DNA of 64,000 nucleotides from an uncultured Prevotellaceae bacterium (GCA_900316445.1 ONCZ01000001.1:62001-126000), one strand, 5' to 3'. Counted from the stretch's first letter, positions 44,284-51,450 are shown. Notes: generated by a model not told the origin, from the letters alone. Made by a program: numbers and translations.

Positions 44284-45777
44284 ATGAATTACGGACAATT
44301 CTTAAATATGGTTCCTGAGTTTTACCTCGTTCTCATATTGTTAGCAGTATTTGTGGTAGACTTCTGTATGCACAAGAGCGAGAAGAAACTCGACTGTCTG
44401 TCTGCCGTCACCTGCGCCCTGTTGGTAGCACTGACGGCGCGCATCGCCCTGCTGGCAGAGCCTGCAGAGGCCTTCGGCGGACTGTATGTGGCTTCTGCTG
44501 CCGTCAACGTGATGAAGGTCATCCTCGCCTTTGGCACGCTCATCGTGGTCATCATGGCCTATCCGTGGCTGAAGACCTGCGAGCACCTCGCCGGTGAGTT
44601 CTATATGCTCATCATCTCCACCCTGCTGGGTATGTATATCATGATGTCCAGCGGCAACTTCCTGCTGTTCTTCCTCGGCCTTGAGACCGCTTCTGTGCCC
44701 CTGGCCTGCCTGGTGGCCTTCGACAAGTGGAAGAAGAACTCGGCTGAGGGTGCTGCAAAGTATATCCTGGTGGCGACGTTCTCCAGCGGCGTGATGCTCT
44801 ACGGCATCTCGTTCATCTACGGTTTCACCGGAACATTGTATTTTGACGATGTGGCAGCCGTCCTGGCAGAAAAATGTTCACTGTTCAATGGTCAATGTTC
44901 AATGGTCAATGGTCAATGTTCAATGATCAATGGTCAATGTTCAATGATCATCATGGGCATGGTGTTCTTCTTCAGCGGCCTGGGCTTCAAGATCTCGCTG
45001 GTGCCCTTCCACTTCTGGACGGCCGACACCTACGAGGGTGCTCCCACGCCTGTCACCGGCTATCTGAGTGTCATCTCCAAGGGTGCCGCAGCCATTACGC
45101 TGTGCATCATCCTCATGAAGGTGTTCCAGCCGCTGATCTACTACTGGGAGTATCTGCTCTACATCGTCATTGTGCTGTCGATCACCGTGGCCAACCTCTT
45201 CGCCATCCGTCAGTCTGAGCTCAAGCGATTCATGGCGTTCAGCTCCATCTCGCAGGCCGGATACATCATGCTCGCCGTGGTGGGCAACTCGCAGTTAGGC
45301 ATCGCCTCGCTGACGTACTATGTGCTGGTCTACATCGTGGCCAACATGGCGGTCTTCACCGTCATCAACGTCGTGGAGCAGAACAACGGCGGCCGCACGG
45401 ACATGGCAGCTTACAACGGCTTCTATCAGACCAACCCCAAGCTGTCGTTCCTCATGACGCTGGCGCTCTTCTCGCTGGCAGGTATTCCTCCGTTCGCAGG
45501 CATGTTCTCAAAGTTCTTTGTCTTCATGGCTGCCGCAGAGCAGGGTAGTGCCGCTGCCTACTTCGTGGTCTTCGTCGCCCTGGTCAACACGGTCATCTCA
45601 CTTTACTACTATCTGTTGATCGTGAAGGCCATGTACATCACCAAGACCGACACGCCGCTGCCCGCCTTCAAGAGCGATGCCAACACCAAGCTCGCCATGG
45701 CCATCTGCACCGTTGGCGTAGCCCTCTTCGGCATCTGTTCCTGCATCTACGAGTGGATCGCCGCCGCCGGAATGTGA
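44284..45777 (+). CDS. nuoN: NADH-quinone oxidoreductase subunit N with in-frame repeat insert
   Basis: 497 residues, third antiporter-like subunit. FFLGLETASVPLACLVAFDKW (split by convention), GLGFKISLVPFHFWTADTYEG and FSSISQAGYIMLAVVG are typical. Residues about 197-222 read CSLFNGQCSMVNGQCSMINGQ and onward, a peptide absent from the family, encoded by a tandem caatg(g/t)t repeat. It lies in a loop between membrane helices where an insert might be tolerated, and the frame is kept. Confidence 0.95.
   Translation: MNYGQFLNMVPEFYLVLILLAVFVVDFCMHKSEKKLDCLSAVTCALLVALTARIALLAEPAEAFGGLYVASAAVNVMKVILAFGTLIVVIMAYPWLKTCEHLAGEFYMLIISTLLGMYIMMSSGNFLLFFLGLETASVPLACLVAFDKWKKNSAEGAAKYILVATFSSGVMLYGISFIYGFTGTLYFDDVAAVLAEKCSLFNGQCSMVNGQCSMINGQCSMIIMGMVFFFSGLGFKISLVPFHFWTADTYEGAPTPVTGYLSVISKGAAAITLCIILMKVFQPLIYYWEYLLYIVIVLSITVANLFAIRQSELKRFMAFSSISQAGYIMLAVVGNSQLGIASLTYYVLVYIVANMAVFTVINVVEQNNGGRTDMAAYNGFYQTNPKLSFLMTLALFSLAGIPPFAGMFSKFFVFMAAAEQGSAAAYFVVFVALVNTVISLYYYLLIVKAMYITKTDTPLPAFKSDANTKLAMAICTVGVALFGICSCIYEWIAAAGM
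44873..44950. repeat. tandem ggtcaatgttcaat repeat inside nuoN
   Basis: About ten units of (g/t)(g/t)tcaat(g) over 78 bp, an exact multiple of three, in frame. Codes NGQCSM units. Confidence 0.9.
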
Positions 45778-45778
45778 G

Positions 45779-45816
45779 AAGATTAAAAAATTAAAAGATT
45801 AAATAATTATAAGACG
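45779..45816. repeat. gattaaaa phrase arm after nuoN
   Basis: gattaaaaaattaaaagatta units like those at 38785 and 43838, without a visible opposite arm, before the DUF5362-like gene. Confidence 0.6.
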
Positions 45817-45824
45817 CTACGATC

Positions 45825-46289
45825 ATGAATGAAGAGACAATGACTCCCGCAACGTCGGGAATGACTGTGAGCCAGGGTATGAAAGACGACCTGCTCACGA
45901 CAGCGAAGTGGATGAAGTTCCTGTGCATCATCGGCTGCATCGGCGCTGCCATTATGGTGATTATCGGCATTGCCATGGTAGCCCTCGGCACCACCATCGG
46001 CGGCCTGGCCGGTTCAGCTGGTTCAACTGTCGGAGGTGCATTCCTGGGCGTGCTTTATCTGGCTATGTCCGCCCTCTACATCTATCCGATCATCAAGGGA
46101 TTCCAGTTTGCCAGTGCCACCAAGGCCGCCTGTCTCTCCGACAACGAGGCTCAGCTGGCCCGCGGCTTTGCCAGTCTGAGCGCTATGGTCAAGTTCTTTG
46201 GCATCCTCACGATCGTCATACTGGTATTCTATGTGCTTGCGCTCCTTGGAGCCGGTGCCCTTTTCGCCGGCCTGAGCATGGTCAAGTAG
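45825..46289 (+). CDS. DUF5362-like membrane protein
   Basis: 154 residues, three to four membrane helices (FLCIIGCIGAAIMVIIGIAM; FLGVLYLAMSALYIYPIIKG; FFGILTIVILVFYVLALLGA). The soluble loop FASATKAACLSDNEAQLARG resembles DUF5362 proteins of Bacteroidetes. Probably the last gene of the nuo transcript; its role is unknown. Confidence 0.75.
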   Translation: MNEETMTPATSGMTVSQGMKDDLLTTAKWMKFLCIIGCIGAAIMVIIGIAMVALGTTIGGLAGSAGSTVGGAFLGVLYLAMSALYIYPIIKGFQFASATKAACLSDNEAQLARGFASLSAMVKFFGILTIVILVFYVLALLGAGALFAGLSMVK

Positions 46290-46302
46290 CATACTAACAG
46301 AA

Positions 46303-46336
46303 AAAGACGTTAAGACGCTAAGACGTTCAGACGTTC
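46303..46336. repeat. gacgttaagacgctaagacg phrase repeat
   Basis: Units of (t/c)aagacg(t/c). The same phrase, in one or the other sense, recurs at 47762-47797, 47916-47951, 47966-47992, 49929-49960 and 55206-55240. Confidence 0.7.
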
Positions 46337-46339
46337 AAC

Positions 46340-46366
46340 CTCACAAAGGGTCAGACCCTTTGTGAG
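46340..46366 (+). terminator. hairpin after the nuo operon
   Basis: ctcacaaagggt / accctttgtgag around loop cag; perfect 12-bp stem. No long T tract. Confidence 0.7.
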
Positions 46367-46378
46367 CGGAATAAAAAG

Positions 46379-46413
46379 AATCGCACAACAGGGACTGTCC
46401 CTATTGTGCGATT
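46379..46413. terminator. second hairpin, probable bidirectional terminator
   Basis: aatcgcacaacaggga / tccctattgtgcgatt around ctg, one mismatch, then tttctctgttt. Lies between the convergent DUF5362-like and smalltalk genes. Confidence 0.8.
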
Positions 46414-46420
46414 TCTCTGT

Positions 46421-46531
46421 TTAGATCGGGCCCAGACCCATGCATGAGGTGGTGCCCAGTGCCGTTAGGAATGCCGTGAGCGCGGCTACTATCACCTTCA
46501 CCGCCAGCTCAATGATCCGCTGCTTCTTCAT
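46421..46531 (-). CDS. smalltalk protein
   Basis: 36 residues, MKKQRIIELAVKVIVAALTA then FLTALGTTSCMGLGPI. The lysine start, single hydrophobic helix and TTSCMG end are those of the smalltalk family of very short Bacteroidetes proteins, usually encoded beside HU-like and amidase genes, as here (HU-like gene at 46668). The cysteine follows a lipobox-like TTSC. Function unknown. Confidence 0.85.
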   Translation of the reverse strand: MKKQRIIELAVKVIVAALTAFLTALGTTSCMGLGPI

Positions 46532-46552
46532 GATTCATCGTTATTTCTGCGA

Positions 46553-46666
46553 TTTGAGTATCTGTTTCTCCCCCTAAGTTAGGGGGAGCCAGAGGGGGTC
46601 TGAACGTGGGAAACTGTTCGCTTCTTCAGACCACCCCTAGCCCCTCCTGACTCAGGAGGGGAAGAA
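46553..46666. repeat. palindromic element (ccccctaa / cctcctgactcaggagg type)
   Basis: Begins with the 18-nt tttgagtatctgtttctc that is also at 56350-56367, then a palindrome at 46570-46586, a middle, and a right part with tcagaccacccct and the palindrome 46641-46661. The two halves are inverted relative to each other. A second full copy is at 56350-56467. Confidence 0.85.
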
Positions 46667-46667
46667 A

Positions 46668-47210
46668 TTACCCATTTCCGTTGTTGTCGGCTGCGGGCGC
46701 CATGAGGTAGGTGATCGGAGTCTTCTTCTGCACGCGGCGCTGCTTGCCGTTGACGGTGCGGATCTCGCTTTGCACCACGTAGCCATACTCAAAGATGCAC
46801 TGATCCTTGAAGGCGCGCGAGGTCAGTTTCTCGCCCTTGGTGTTCTCCGGCGTGAAGACGATGCGGATGCCGTTGATCATTGCGTCGGGGCCTACTGCGA
46901 CGGCCGTCTCAAGGTCGTTCTTGCCGTTGCCCTGACCATCCACGCTGGGGGAGAACGTGCCCAGTCCGTCGAGCTTCACGGGCTGACCCTGCGACAGGAG
47001 CTCAGTCATGCAGTCCACCACCTGGCCCAGCACCAGCACACACATCTGGTAGTCGGCGATTTTGCCGTGCGAGGTCATGTGCTTGGCGAAACCCTTGAGG
47101 TTCAGGGGCTCCTTGGCGTCTACTTCTGCGAAATACTTTCCGAAAGCGGTGCTATCGTCGTTGGTGTTCTGACGAAGATTGATCACCATGGGAATGTTAG
47201 TACGTGCCAT
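46668..47210 (-). CDS. HU-like DNA-binding protein
   Basis: 180 residues from the ATG at 47210. The N-terminal 125 residues have the HU/IHF-related fold of Bacteroidetes (KYFAEVDAKEPLNLKGFAKH, LDGLGTFSPSVDGQG), longer than classical HU; the tail is basic and ends in a glycine/asparagine-rich stretch. Followed by the smalltalk gene; divergent from the DUF4248 gene. Associated families suggest a conserved accessory module of unknown purpose. Confidence 0.88.
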   Translation of the reverse strand: MARTNIPMVINLRQNTNDDSTAFGKYFAEVDAKEPLNLKGFAKHMTSHGKIADYQMCVLVLGQVVDCMTELLSQGQPVKLDGLGTFSPSVDGQGNGKNDLETAVAVGPDAMINGIRIVFTPENTKGEKLTSRAFKDQCIFEYGYVVQSEIRTVNGKQRRVQKKTPITYLMAPAADNNGNG

Positions 47211-47244
47211 AAAATGAAAAGACTGTTTGTCGAATAACAGTGGT

Positions 47245-47253
47245 GCAAAGATA
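47245..47253 (-). promoter_or_regulatory. HU-like gene promoter -7 box
   Basis: Minus-strand TATCTTTGC, 34 nt upstream of the ATG at 47210. Confidence 0.7.
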
Positions 47254-47335
47254 CGGCTTTTCCGCCAGCCGTGCAAGTTTTTCCGGCATGCGAATGACGT
47301 TATGAGACGTTATGTGAATTTATTCCCCGATTTCC

Positions 47336-47367
47336 TTGGCAGTCTGCGGAAAATGTTGTAACTTTGC
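47336..47367 (+). promoter_or_regulatory. DUF4248 gene promoter
   Basis: TTG at 47336-47338, 20 nt, TAACTTTGC at 47359-47367; ATG at 47405. Confidence 0.7.
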
Positions 47368-47404
47368 ATTGTGTTCCACATTCGACTGGCACACTGAAAA
47401 CCCT

Positions 47405-47650
47405 ATGCAAAACACCCCATCTTCGCCCGTCCATGCCTTCGCACGCACTGAGTCTTCGCCCGTCAAGGTCTTCGGCCGCACTGAGCTCGCCCTGCAGTAT
47501 TTCCCTCATCTCCAGCCGCATTCCGCCTGGGTCAAACTCAGGTCGCTGCTCGCCGACGATCCTTCCACCGCCCGCCTGGCCCTTCAGTCGCGCCGCACGT
47601 TCATGCCCGCCGAGGTCAGCCTCATCTACCGCTCCCTCGGCCGTCCGTAG
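47405..47650 (+). CDS. DUF4248 protein
   Basis: 81 residues. GRTELALQYFPHLQPHSAWV and FMPAEVSLIYRSLGRP match the DUF4248 pattern (K.ELAL.YFP at one end, FTP.QV.LI...LGEP at the other). The N-terminal 25 residues repeat SSPVHAF / SSPVKVF and look added. This family is usually near HU-like, smalltalk and VirE-N/DUF3987 genes, as here. Its role is unknown; compact size and basic character would fit a DNA-binding regulator. Confidence 0.8.
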   Translation: MQNTPSSPVHAFARTESSPVKVFGRTELALQYFPHLQPHSAWVKLRSLLADDPSTARLALQSRRTFMPAEVSLIYRSLGRP

Positions 47651-47668
47651 CTGCCAGACTGTCCTTCT

Positions 47669-47694
47669 CTTCCCCCTCCGGCAAGAGGGGGAAG
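47669..47694 (+). terminator. hairpin after the DUF4248 gene
   Basis: cttccccctc / gaggggggaag-type stem (CTTCCCCCTC with GAGGGGGAAG) around cggcaa, then a short T run at 47703. Confidence 0.75.
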
Positions 47695-47759
47695 CGCCCC
47701 CAATTTTTACATAGCCTAAATGCCGCCTCCTAAAATTTTAACCCTTGAGTTTAGACGGC

Positions 47760-47996
47760 TCATATCTTAGCGTCTTAACGTCTTAGCGTCTTTTTCATTT
47801 TCATGCACACGCCCTCACTCACACACCAAACCTCACGTACCTTATATATAATATATAATATTATTAATATATATTAACATTTATCTCTGTGTGAGACTTA
47901 CTTCCACCAAAAAAGACATTAAGACACTAAGACGTTCAGACGCTTTCACCGCCTCCACCGTCTCAATGTCTTAACGTCTGAGTGTCTTTTCCCTAT
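47760..47996. repeat. phrase-arm element with AT core next to the broken toxin gene
   Basis: Left arm 47762-47797 (cttagcgtcttaacgtct units), inner stem ctcacacac / gtgtgag, AT core 47842-47880, right arm 47916-47951 in the opposite sense, then one more reversed arm 47966-47992. The AT core ccttatatataatatata resembles the reverse complement of that at 38824-38844. Gene-free stretch 47651-48008 is accounted for by this element and the preceding hairpin. Confidence 0.75.
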
Positions 47997-48008
47997 TGTA
48001 TCATTTTT

Positions 48009-48113
48009 TTAGTGTAACGTAATGGCATCCTTAATAAGCTGGATATTCAGGCCACGCTTTTTGCAACGTTTTAAATCCTTCTCAAAACGTTTGGAGTAGT
48101 TAATGCTATACAT
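48009..48113 (-). pseudogene. truncated YafQ-type toxin
   Basis: 34 codons, MYSINYSKRFEKDLKRCKKR then GLNIQLIKDAITLH. This is the first third of a YafQ/RelE-family endoribonuclease; normal members continue to about 90 residues with the catalytic His and the ...DHxL.G.W and final phenylalanine motifs, all missing. It stops just where the phrase-arm element at 47760-47996 begins. The antitoxin gene 5 nt upstream is intact. Probably inactive. Confidence 0.75.
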
Positions 48114-48118
48114 ATCGC

Positions 48119-48343
48119 TCAGCCAAGTATCTTTTTGAACATGTCATCCACGCTGTCTGCATGATAGACTCTCCCGTTCTTAACGTCGTCCAACGCCTCG
48201 CGGAAGCCTGCTGTCTTTGTGACATCCATGTTTTTGGGCTCTTTCTGAACCTTTACAGATTTTACGCCAATAATCATCTTGCAGGCCTGTTTCACTTTTG
48301 AAACAAGGCTTTCGTCTGGAATATGTAATACTAATGTTGCCAT
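48119..48343 (-). CDS. antitoxin of the broken YafQ module
   Basis: 74 residues (MATLVLHIPDESLVSKVKQA at the start; GRVYHADSVDDMFKKIL at the end). Small, with an N-terminal strand and helices like RelB/DinJ-type antitoxins of Bacteroidetes, and placed directly before a YafQ-like start. Start at the ATG at 48343, 7-12 nt after its promoter box; a longer frame upstream crosses that box. Confidence 0.7.
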   Translation of the reverse strand: MATLVLHIPDESLVSKVKQACKMIIGVKSVKVQKEPKNMDVTKTAGFREALDDVKNGRVYHADSVDDMFKKILG

Positions 48344-48355
48344 ATCAATTTGGCG

Positions 48356-48364
48356 GCAAAGATA
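48356..48364 (-). promoter_or_regulatory. antitoxin promoter -7 box
   Basis: Minus-strand TATCTTTGC, 12 nt before the ATG; a nearly leaderless transcript. Confidence 0.7.
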
Positions 48365-48485
48365 CGATAAGTTTCCCAATCATCCAAATATTTTCATAAA
48401 AAGTGTGGACAGCCACAAGAGGGCGCAAATGTGCCTGTCACTTCTGCGCCCCGAAGGTGTCTGTCACTTCTGCGCCTTTATTTTC

Positions 48486-49724
48486 TTATTGTTTTAAATG
48501 TACACCTACTACTTCTCTAACTCCATCGAAACCGCCTCCATCCTTTTCAGCACTCCATTTAAATGATTTATACCCTGATATATTGCATGTTGCAGGATCG
48601 AATGTTAATTCTTCAATATTTGTATTTAATCCATCATATATATGTAAACCATTAGGTATTATAACATAATATGGAACACGTGTAGTCGATATAACAACAG
48701 GATTTGTATCAGTATCAAGCACAAAACCAGACAATGATGATCCTATTTCATGCCAACCAGGAACAGTATTGTCTGTTTGTATGTTAGAAATAGATGAAGG
48801 ATTATCGACTCCTATATACCAATAATACTTATTAGAATCTATATTGTCGCTTTTAATAATAACACCGCCAACATTTATAACACCATCATATTTAGATCCA
48901 AATTTTTCTTTAGACCATTTATATGCTTTATACCCTGATATATTACACGTAACTGCATCAAAGGCATAATCCATTTTATCACCCAACGAATCATAAATAT
49001 CTAATTCATTAGGTATGACAATGTAATAAGGAACACGTGTTTCAGATATATGAACAGGATTATCATTAGTATCAAGTACAAAACCAGACAATGATGATCC
49101 TACTTCGTGCCAACCACCAACAGTATTATCTGATTGTATATTAGAAATTGATGCCGGATTCTCAGTACCTATATACCAATAATACTTGTTGGGATCTATA
49201 TTGTCATTGCTCTTAATGATAACGCCTGTTACATTTTTTACTCCAGGTGCACCACTACCATCCTTTTCTGCATTCCATTTATATGCTTTATACCCTGATA
49301 TATTACATGTAACTGCATCAAATACATAATACATTTTATCACCCAACGAATCATAAATATCTAATTCATTAGGTATGACAATGTAATAAGGAACACGTGT
49401 CTCAGATATATGTACAGGATTATCATTAGTATCAAGTACAAAACCAGACAATGATGATCCTATTTCGTGCCAACCACCAACAGTATTATCTGTTTGTATA
49501 TTAGAAATTGATGCCGGATTCTCAGTACCTATATACCAATAATACTTGTTGGAATCAACACCTTTCTTCATAATGATGTTAACGACCTCCACAACGTCTG
49601 CAGCATCCACAATGCCGTCTTCATTTACATCGCCCTTGAGTGGCGTTTTCGATTCACTCTGTGCAAAAGCACCCACGCTGCTCATCAGCAGCATTGCCAG
49701 GAAAAAGAAAAACTTTGTCTTCAT
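48486..49724 (-). CDS. secreted protein of three 120-residue repeats with N-terminal dockerin-like motif
   Basis: 412 residues. Signal peptide MKTKFFFFLAMLLMSSVGAFA, dockerin-like GDVNEDGIVDAADVVEVVNI at 31-50, then three repeats starting YYWYIG at residues 61, 181 and 300. Repeats 1 and 2 are almost identical, repeat 3 more diverged. Each has WHE(I/V)GSSLSGFVLDT, RVPYY(I/V)(I/V)IPN and TCNISGYK. The fold is not one I recognise; exported adhesin or binding modules are possible. AT-rich and unlike its GC-richer neighbours, which suggests recent acquisition. Confidence 0.8.
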   Translation of the reverse strand: MKTKFFFFLAMLLMSSVGAFAQSESKTPLKGDVNEDGIVDAADVVEVVNIIMKKGVDSNKYYWYIGTENPASISNIQTDNTVGGWHEIGSSLSGFVLDTNDNPVHISETRVPYYIVIPNELDIYDSLGDKMYYVFDAVTCNISGYKAYKWNAEKDGSGAPGVKNVTGVIIKSNDNIDPNKYYWYIGTENPASISNIQSDNTVGGWHEVGSSLSGFVLDTNDNPVHISETRVPYYIVIPNELDIYDSLGDKMDYAFDAVTCNISGYKAYKWSKEKFGSKYDGVINVGGVIIKSDNIDSNKYYWYIGVDNPSSISNIQTDNTVPGWHEIGSSLSGFVLDTDTNPVVISTTRVPYYVIIPNGLHIYDGLNTNIEELTFDPATCNISGYKSFKWSAEKDGGGFDGVREVVGVHLKQ

Positions 49725-49782
49725 ATTCGTTCTGTTTATTAGTTAATAATTCAAGTTTGTATAGTTACAAAAAGAAAACGGC

Positions 49783-49810
49783 GCGCAAAGGTGCCTGACC
49801 CCATTGCGCC
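49783..49810. repeat. REP-like hairpin upstream of the repeat protein
   Basis: gcgcaaaggtg - cctga - ccccattgcgc, an imperfect stem. Two related hairpins, with gcgcaaatgtgcctgtcact and tctgcgcc, lie after the same gene at 48423-48475. The core resembles the gggtcagaccc and gggactgtccc hairpins at 46340-46413. Confidence 0.55.
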
Positions 49811-49878
49811 CTCAAGAATCTGCATCGTGCTCGCACGTAAATCAATTGCTGTCATATCACAAGTTGTTAATTCACGGT

Positions 49879-49887
49879 GCAAATATA
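49879..49887 (-). promoter_or_regulatory. promoter -7 box of the 120-residue-repeat protein gene
   Basis: Minus-strand TATATTTGC, about 155 nt upstream of the ATG at 49724; the long leader contains the 49783-49810 hairpin. Confidence 0.6.
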
Positions 49888-49928
49888 GGGAATATTTCTG
49901 AAACTTGCAAGCTTTTGGGCAAAAATCA

Positions 49929-49960
49929 GCGTCTGAACGTCTTAGCGTCTTAATGTCTTT
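49929..49960. repeat. gcgtctgaacgtcttagcgtc phrase repeat
   Basis: Same phrase as 55206-55240, opposite to 46303-46336. Confidence 0.65.
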
Positions 49961-49969
49961 TCCACAAAT

Positions 49970-49995
49970 TGTTGATAAGTGGCGAGTTATCCACA
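49970..49995. other. pair of inverted DnaA-box-like sites
   Basis: TTATCCACA at 49987-49995 is a perfect DnaA box; its mirror at 49970-49978, read on the minus strand, is TTATCAACA (one mismatch). They form an inverted pair within a hairpin of 8 nt loop. May be chance. Confidence 0.35.
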
Positions 49996-50044
49996 ATTTT
50001 GAGATATTTAACAAAGATACATATACAACGTGCGGGGAATTTCG

Positions 50045-50053
50045 TATCTTTGC
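50045..50053 (+). promoter_or_regulatory. promoter -7 box of the 50109 gene
   Basis: TATCTTTGC, 55 nt before the ATG at 50109; no good TTTG 20 nt upstream. Between them lies a (g)gtgaaatgg / ggtaaaatgg phrase repeat (50072-50112) that runs to the start codon. Confidence 0.6.
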
Positions 50054-50108
50054 AGCCCCGATGAAGGAAAGATGAAATGGCGAAATGGTTAAAAGGTAAA
50101 ATGGTGAA

Positions 50109-51371
50109 ATGGATAGCAAGAATAAGACTTACGGATATATACTGCTGGAGAATATCGGAAGGGAGGTGGACGTGCTGGCCTGCCCCTTCGGCAGACTGTC
50201 GATGGACGCCCTGTGCATGGGCCTTGCGGCAGACGTGGTGCGCACGGCCAACTACTTCAAGGAGGCGCTGGCGGCATGGCGGCAGTGCCTGCCGCTGGGC
50301 GAGACCTTTGACGTGAACTACAGCTTGTGGGGTGAAAAGATCTGGAGCTGGCTGCGCCAGGTGGCGGCGTGCTTTCAGGACAAGGGCGTGAAGGTGAACG
50401 TGTATGCCTACGACGTGGCGCTGCTGTCGCCGTTCAAGGCGTGTCTTGACATGGAGGGCGACAACCGTCTGGAGCGTCTGGCGGGGGTGAGCAACGGCCG
50501 TGTGTCGATGATACTGGTCTGCGCGCTGCGTGAGCTGAACGAGACGCTGATGGCCATCTCTGAGTTCCTGGCCGAGCCGACGGAGAAGCTGATCACCCGT
50601 TCGTTCGCCAGATGGATGGAGTTCTACGCCCAGGAGTACAAGGACACGATGGAACACAAGTATGAGCTGTGGAAGCTGCAGTACACGCCGCGCGTGCTGC
50701 GCCGCCGCGTGAAGGAGCGCATGGCCAGGGAGAAGAAGGCCTTCAGGAGCCTGTTCGTCGACGACGATGAGTTCGACCAGGTGTTTGACGCTGAGCGCGA
50801 CGCGGTGGACGAGGACGGTCTGAGCCGGTTTCTCTTCACCCACAGCGACCGCTTCGGCTCGTCGTCGCTGCGGCAACCGATGCCCTTCATGTGTCCAGAC
50901 CTGCGCCGCGTGTTCGACTTCATGGCGCTGTGGCGGTGGCTGAGTGCCGACCTGACGCCGGAGACGGCGCGCCGGAAGGAGGATGCCGCCGCGGGACAGG
51001 CCGACGCGCAGGAGAAGGCGGTGATGGCCTATGTGGAGAAGGTATGCCATCTGGCGTCCGACATCTGGAAGCCGCGCCACCACGACCTGTGGCGGAAGAT
51101 CTACAAGGCGTTCAGGAAGGAGATCTGCAGGGCTGGCTCGCATGAGAAGTTCAAGGACTTCAGCAAGAAGACGGTGTGCTGCATCCTGGGCCACCTGAAG
51201 CAGCGCGGGGTGTATGAGGACGTGGACAACACCGCGTTCACCCGACAGCTGGAGGACTGCAACAACGGTCTGAGGAAATACATCAACAACGGCCTGGTGG
51301 AGCTGGAGGAGTCGCTCAGGGTGAATGTGAAGCGGGTGCTCGACCTGGAACTGGCGGCGGTAGCCAGATAG
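50109..51371 (+). CDS. hypothetical protein in the accessory island
   Basis: 420 residues, no signal peptide or membrane segment, mostly helical with many Arg/Lys-Glu pairs (VLRRRVKERMAREKKAFRSL). Not a family I recognise. High-GC codon use matches the VirE-like gene downstream, not the AT-rich repeat protein upstream. Tryptophan-rich helical stretches (NYSLWGEKIWSWLRQVAACF; FDFMALWRWLS) are noticeable. Conserved neighbours suggest it belongs to the same island. Confidence 0.6.
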   Translation: MDSKNKTYGYILLENIGREVDVLACPFGRLSMDALCMGLAADVVRTANYFKEALAAWRQCLPLGETFDVNYSLWGEKIWSWLRQVAACFQDKGVKVNVYAYDVALLSPFKACLDMEGDNRLERLAGVSNGRVSMILVCALRELNETLMAISEFLAEPTEKLITRSFARWMEFYAQEYKDTMEHKYELWKLQYTPRVLRRRVKERMAREKKAFRSLFVDDDEFDQVFDAERDAVDEDGLSRFLFTHSDRFGSSSLRQPMPFMCPDLRRVFDFMALWRWLSADLTPETARRKEDAAAGQADAQEKAVMAYVEKVCHLASDIWKPRHHDLWRKIYKAFRKEICRAGSHEKFKDFSKKTVCCILGHLKQRGVYEDVDNTAFTRQLEDCNNGLRKYINNGLVELEESLRVNVKRVLDLELAAVAR

Positions 51372-51406
51372 CGGCCGGGGCAGGGGGCGAGATAGTTAGG
51401 AGATAG

Positions 51407-51450
51407 TTCGTGGTAGTTGGCGGTTGCTAACTATCACGAATTTCTTTTTG
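51407..51450 (+). terminator. hairpin after the 50109 gene
   Basis: ttcgtggtagtt (51407-51418) and aactatcacgaa (51429-51440) pair with one mismatch, followed by tttctttttg. Preceded by the phrase gatagttaggagatagtt. Confidence 0.7.
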
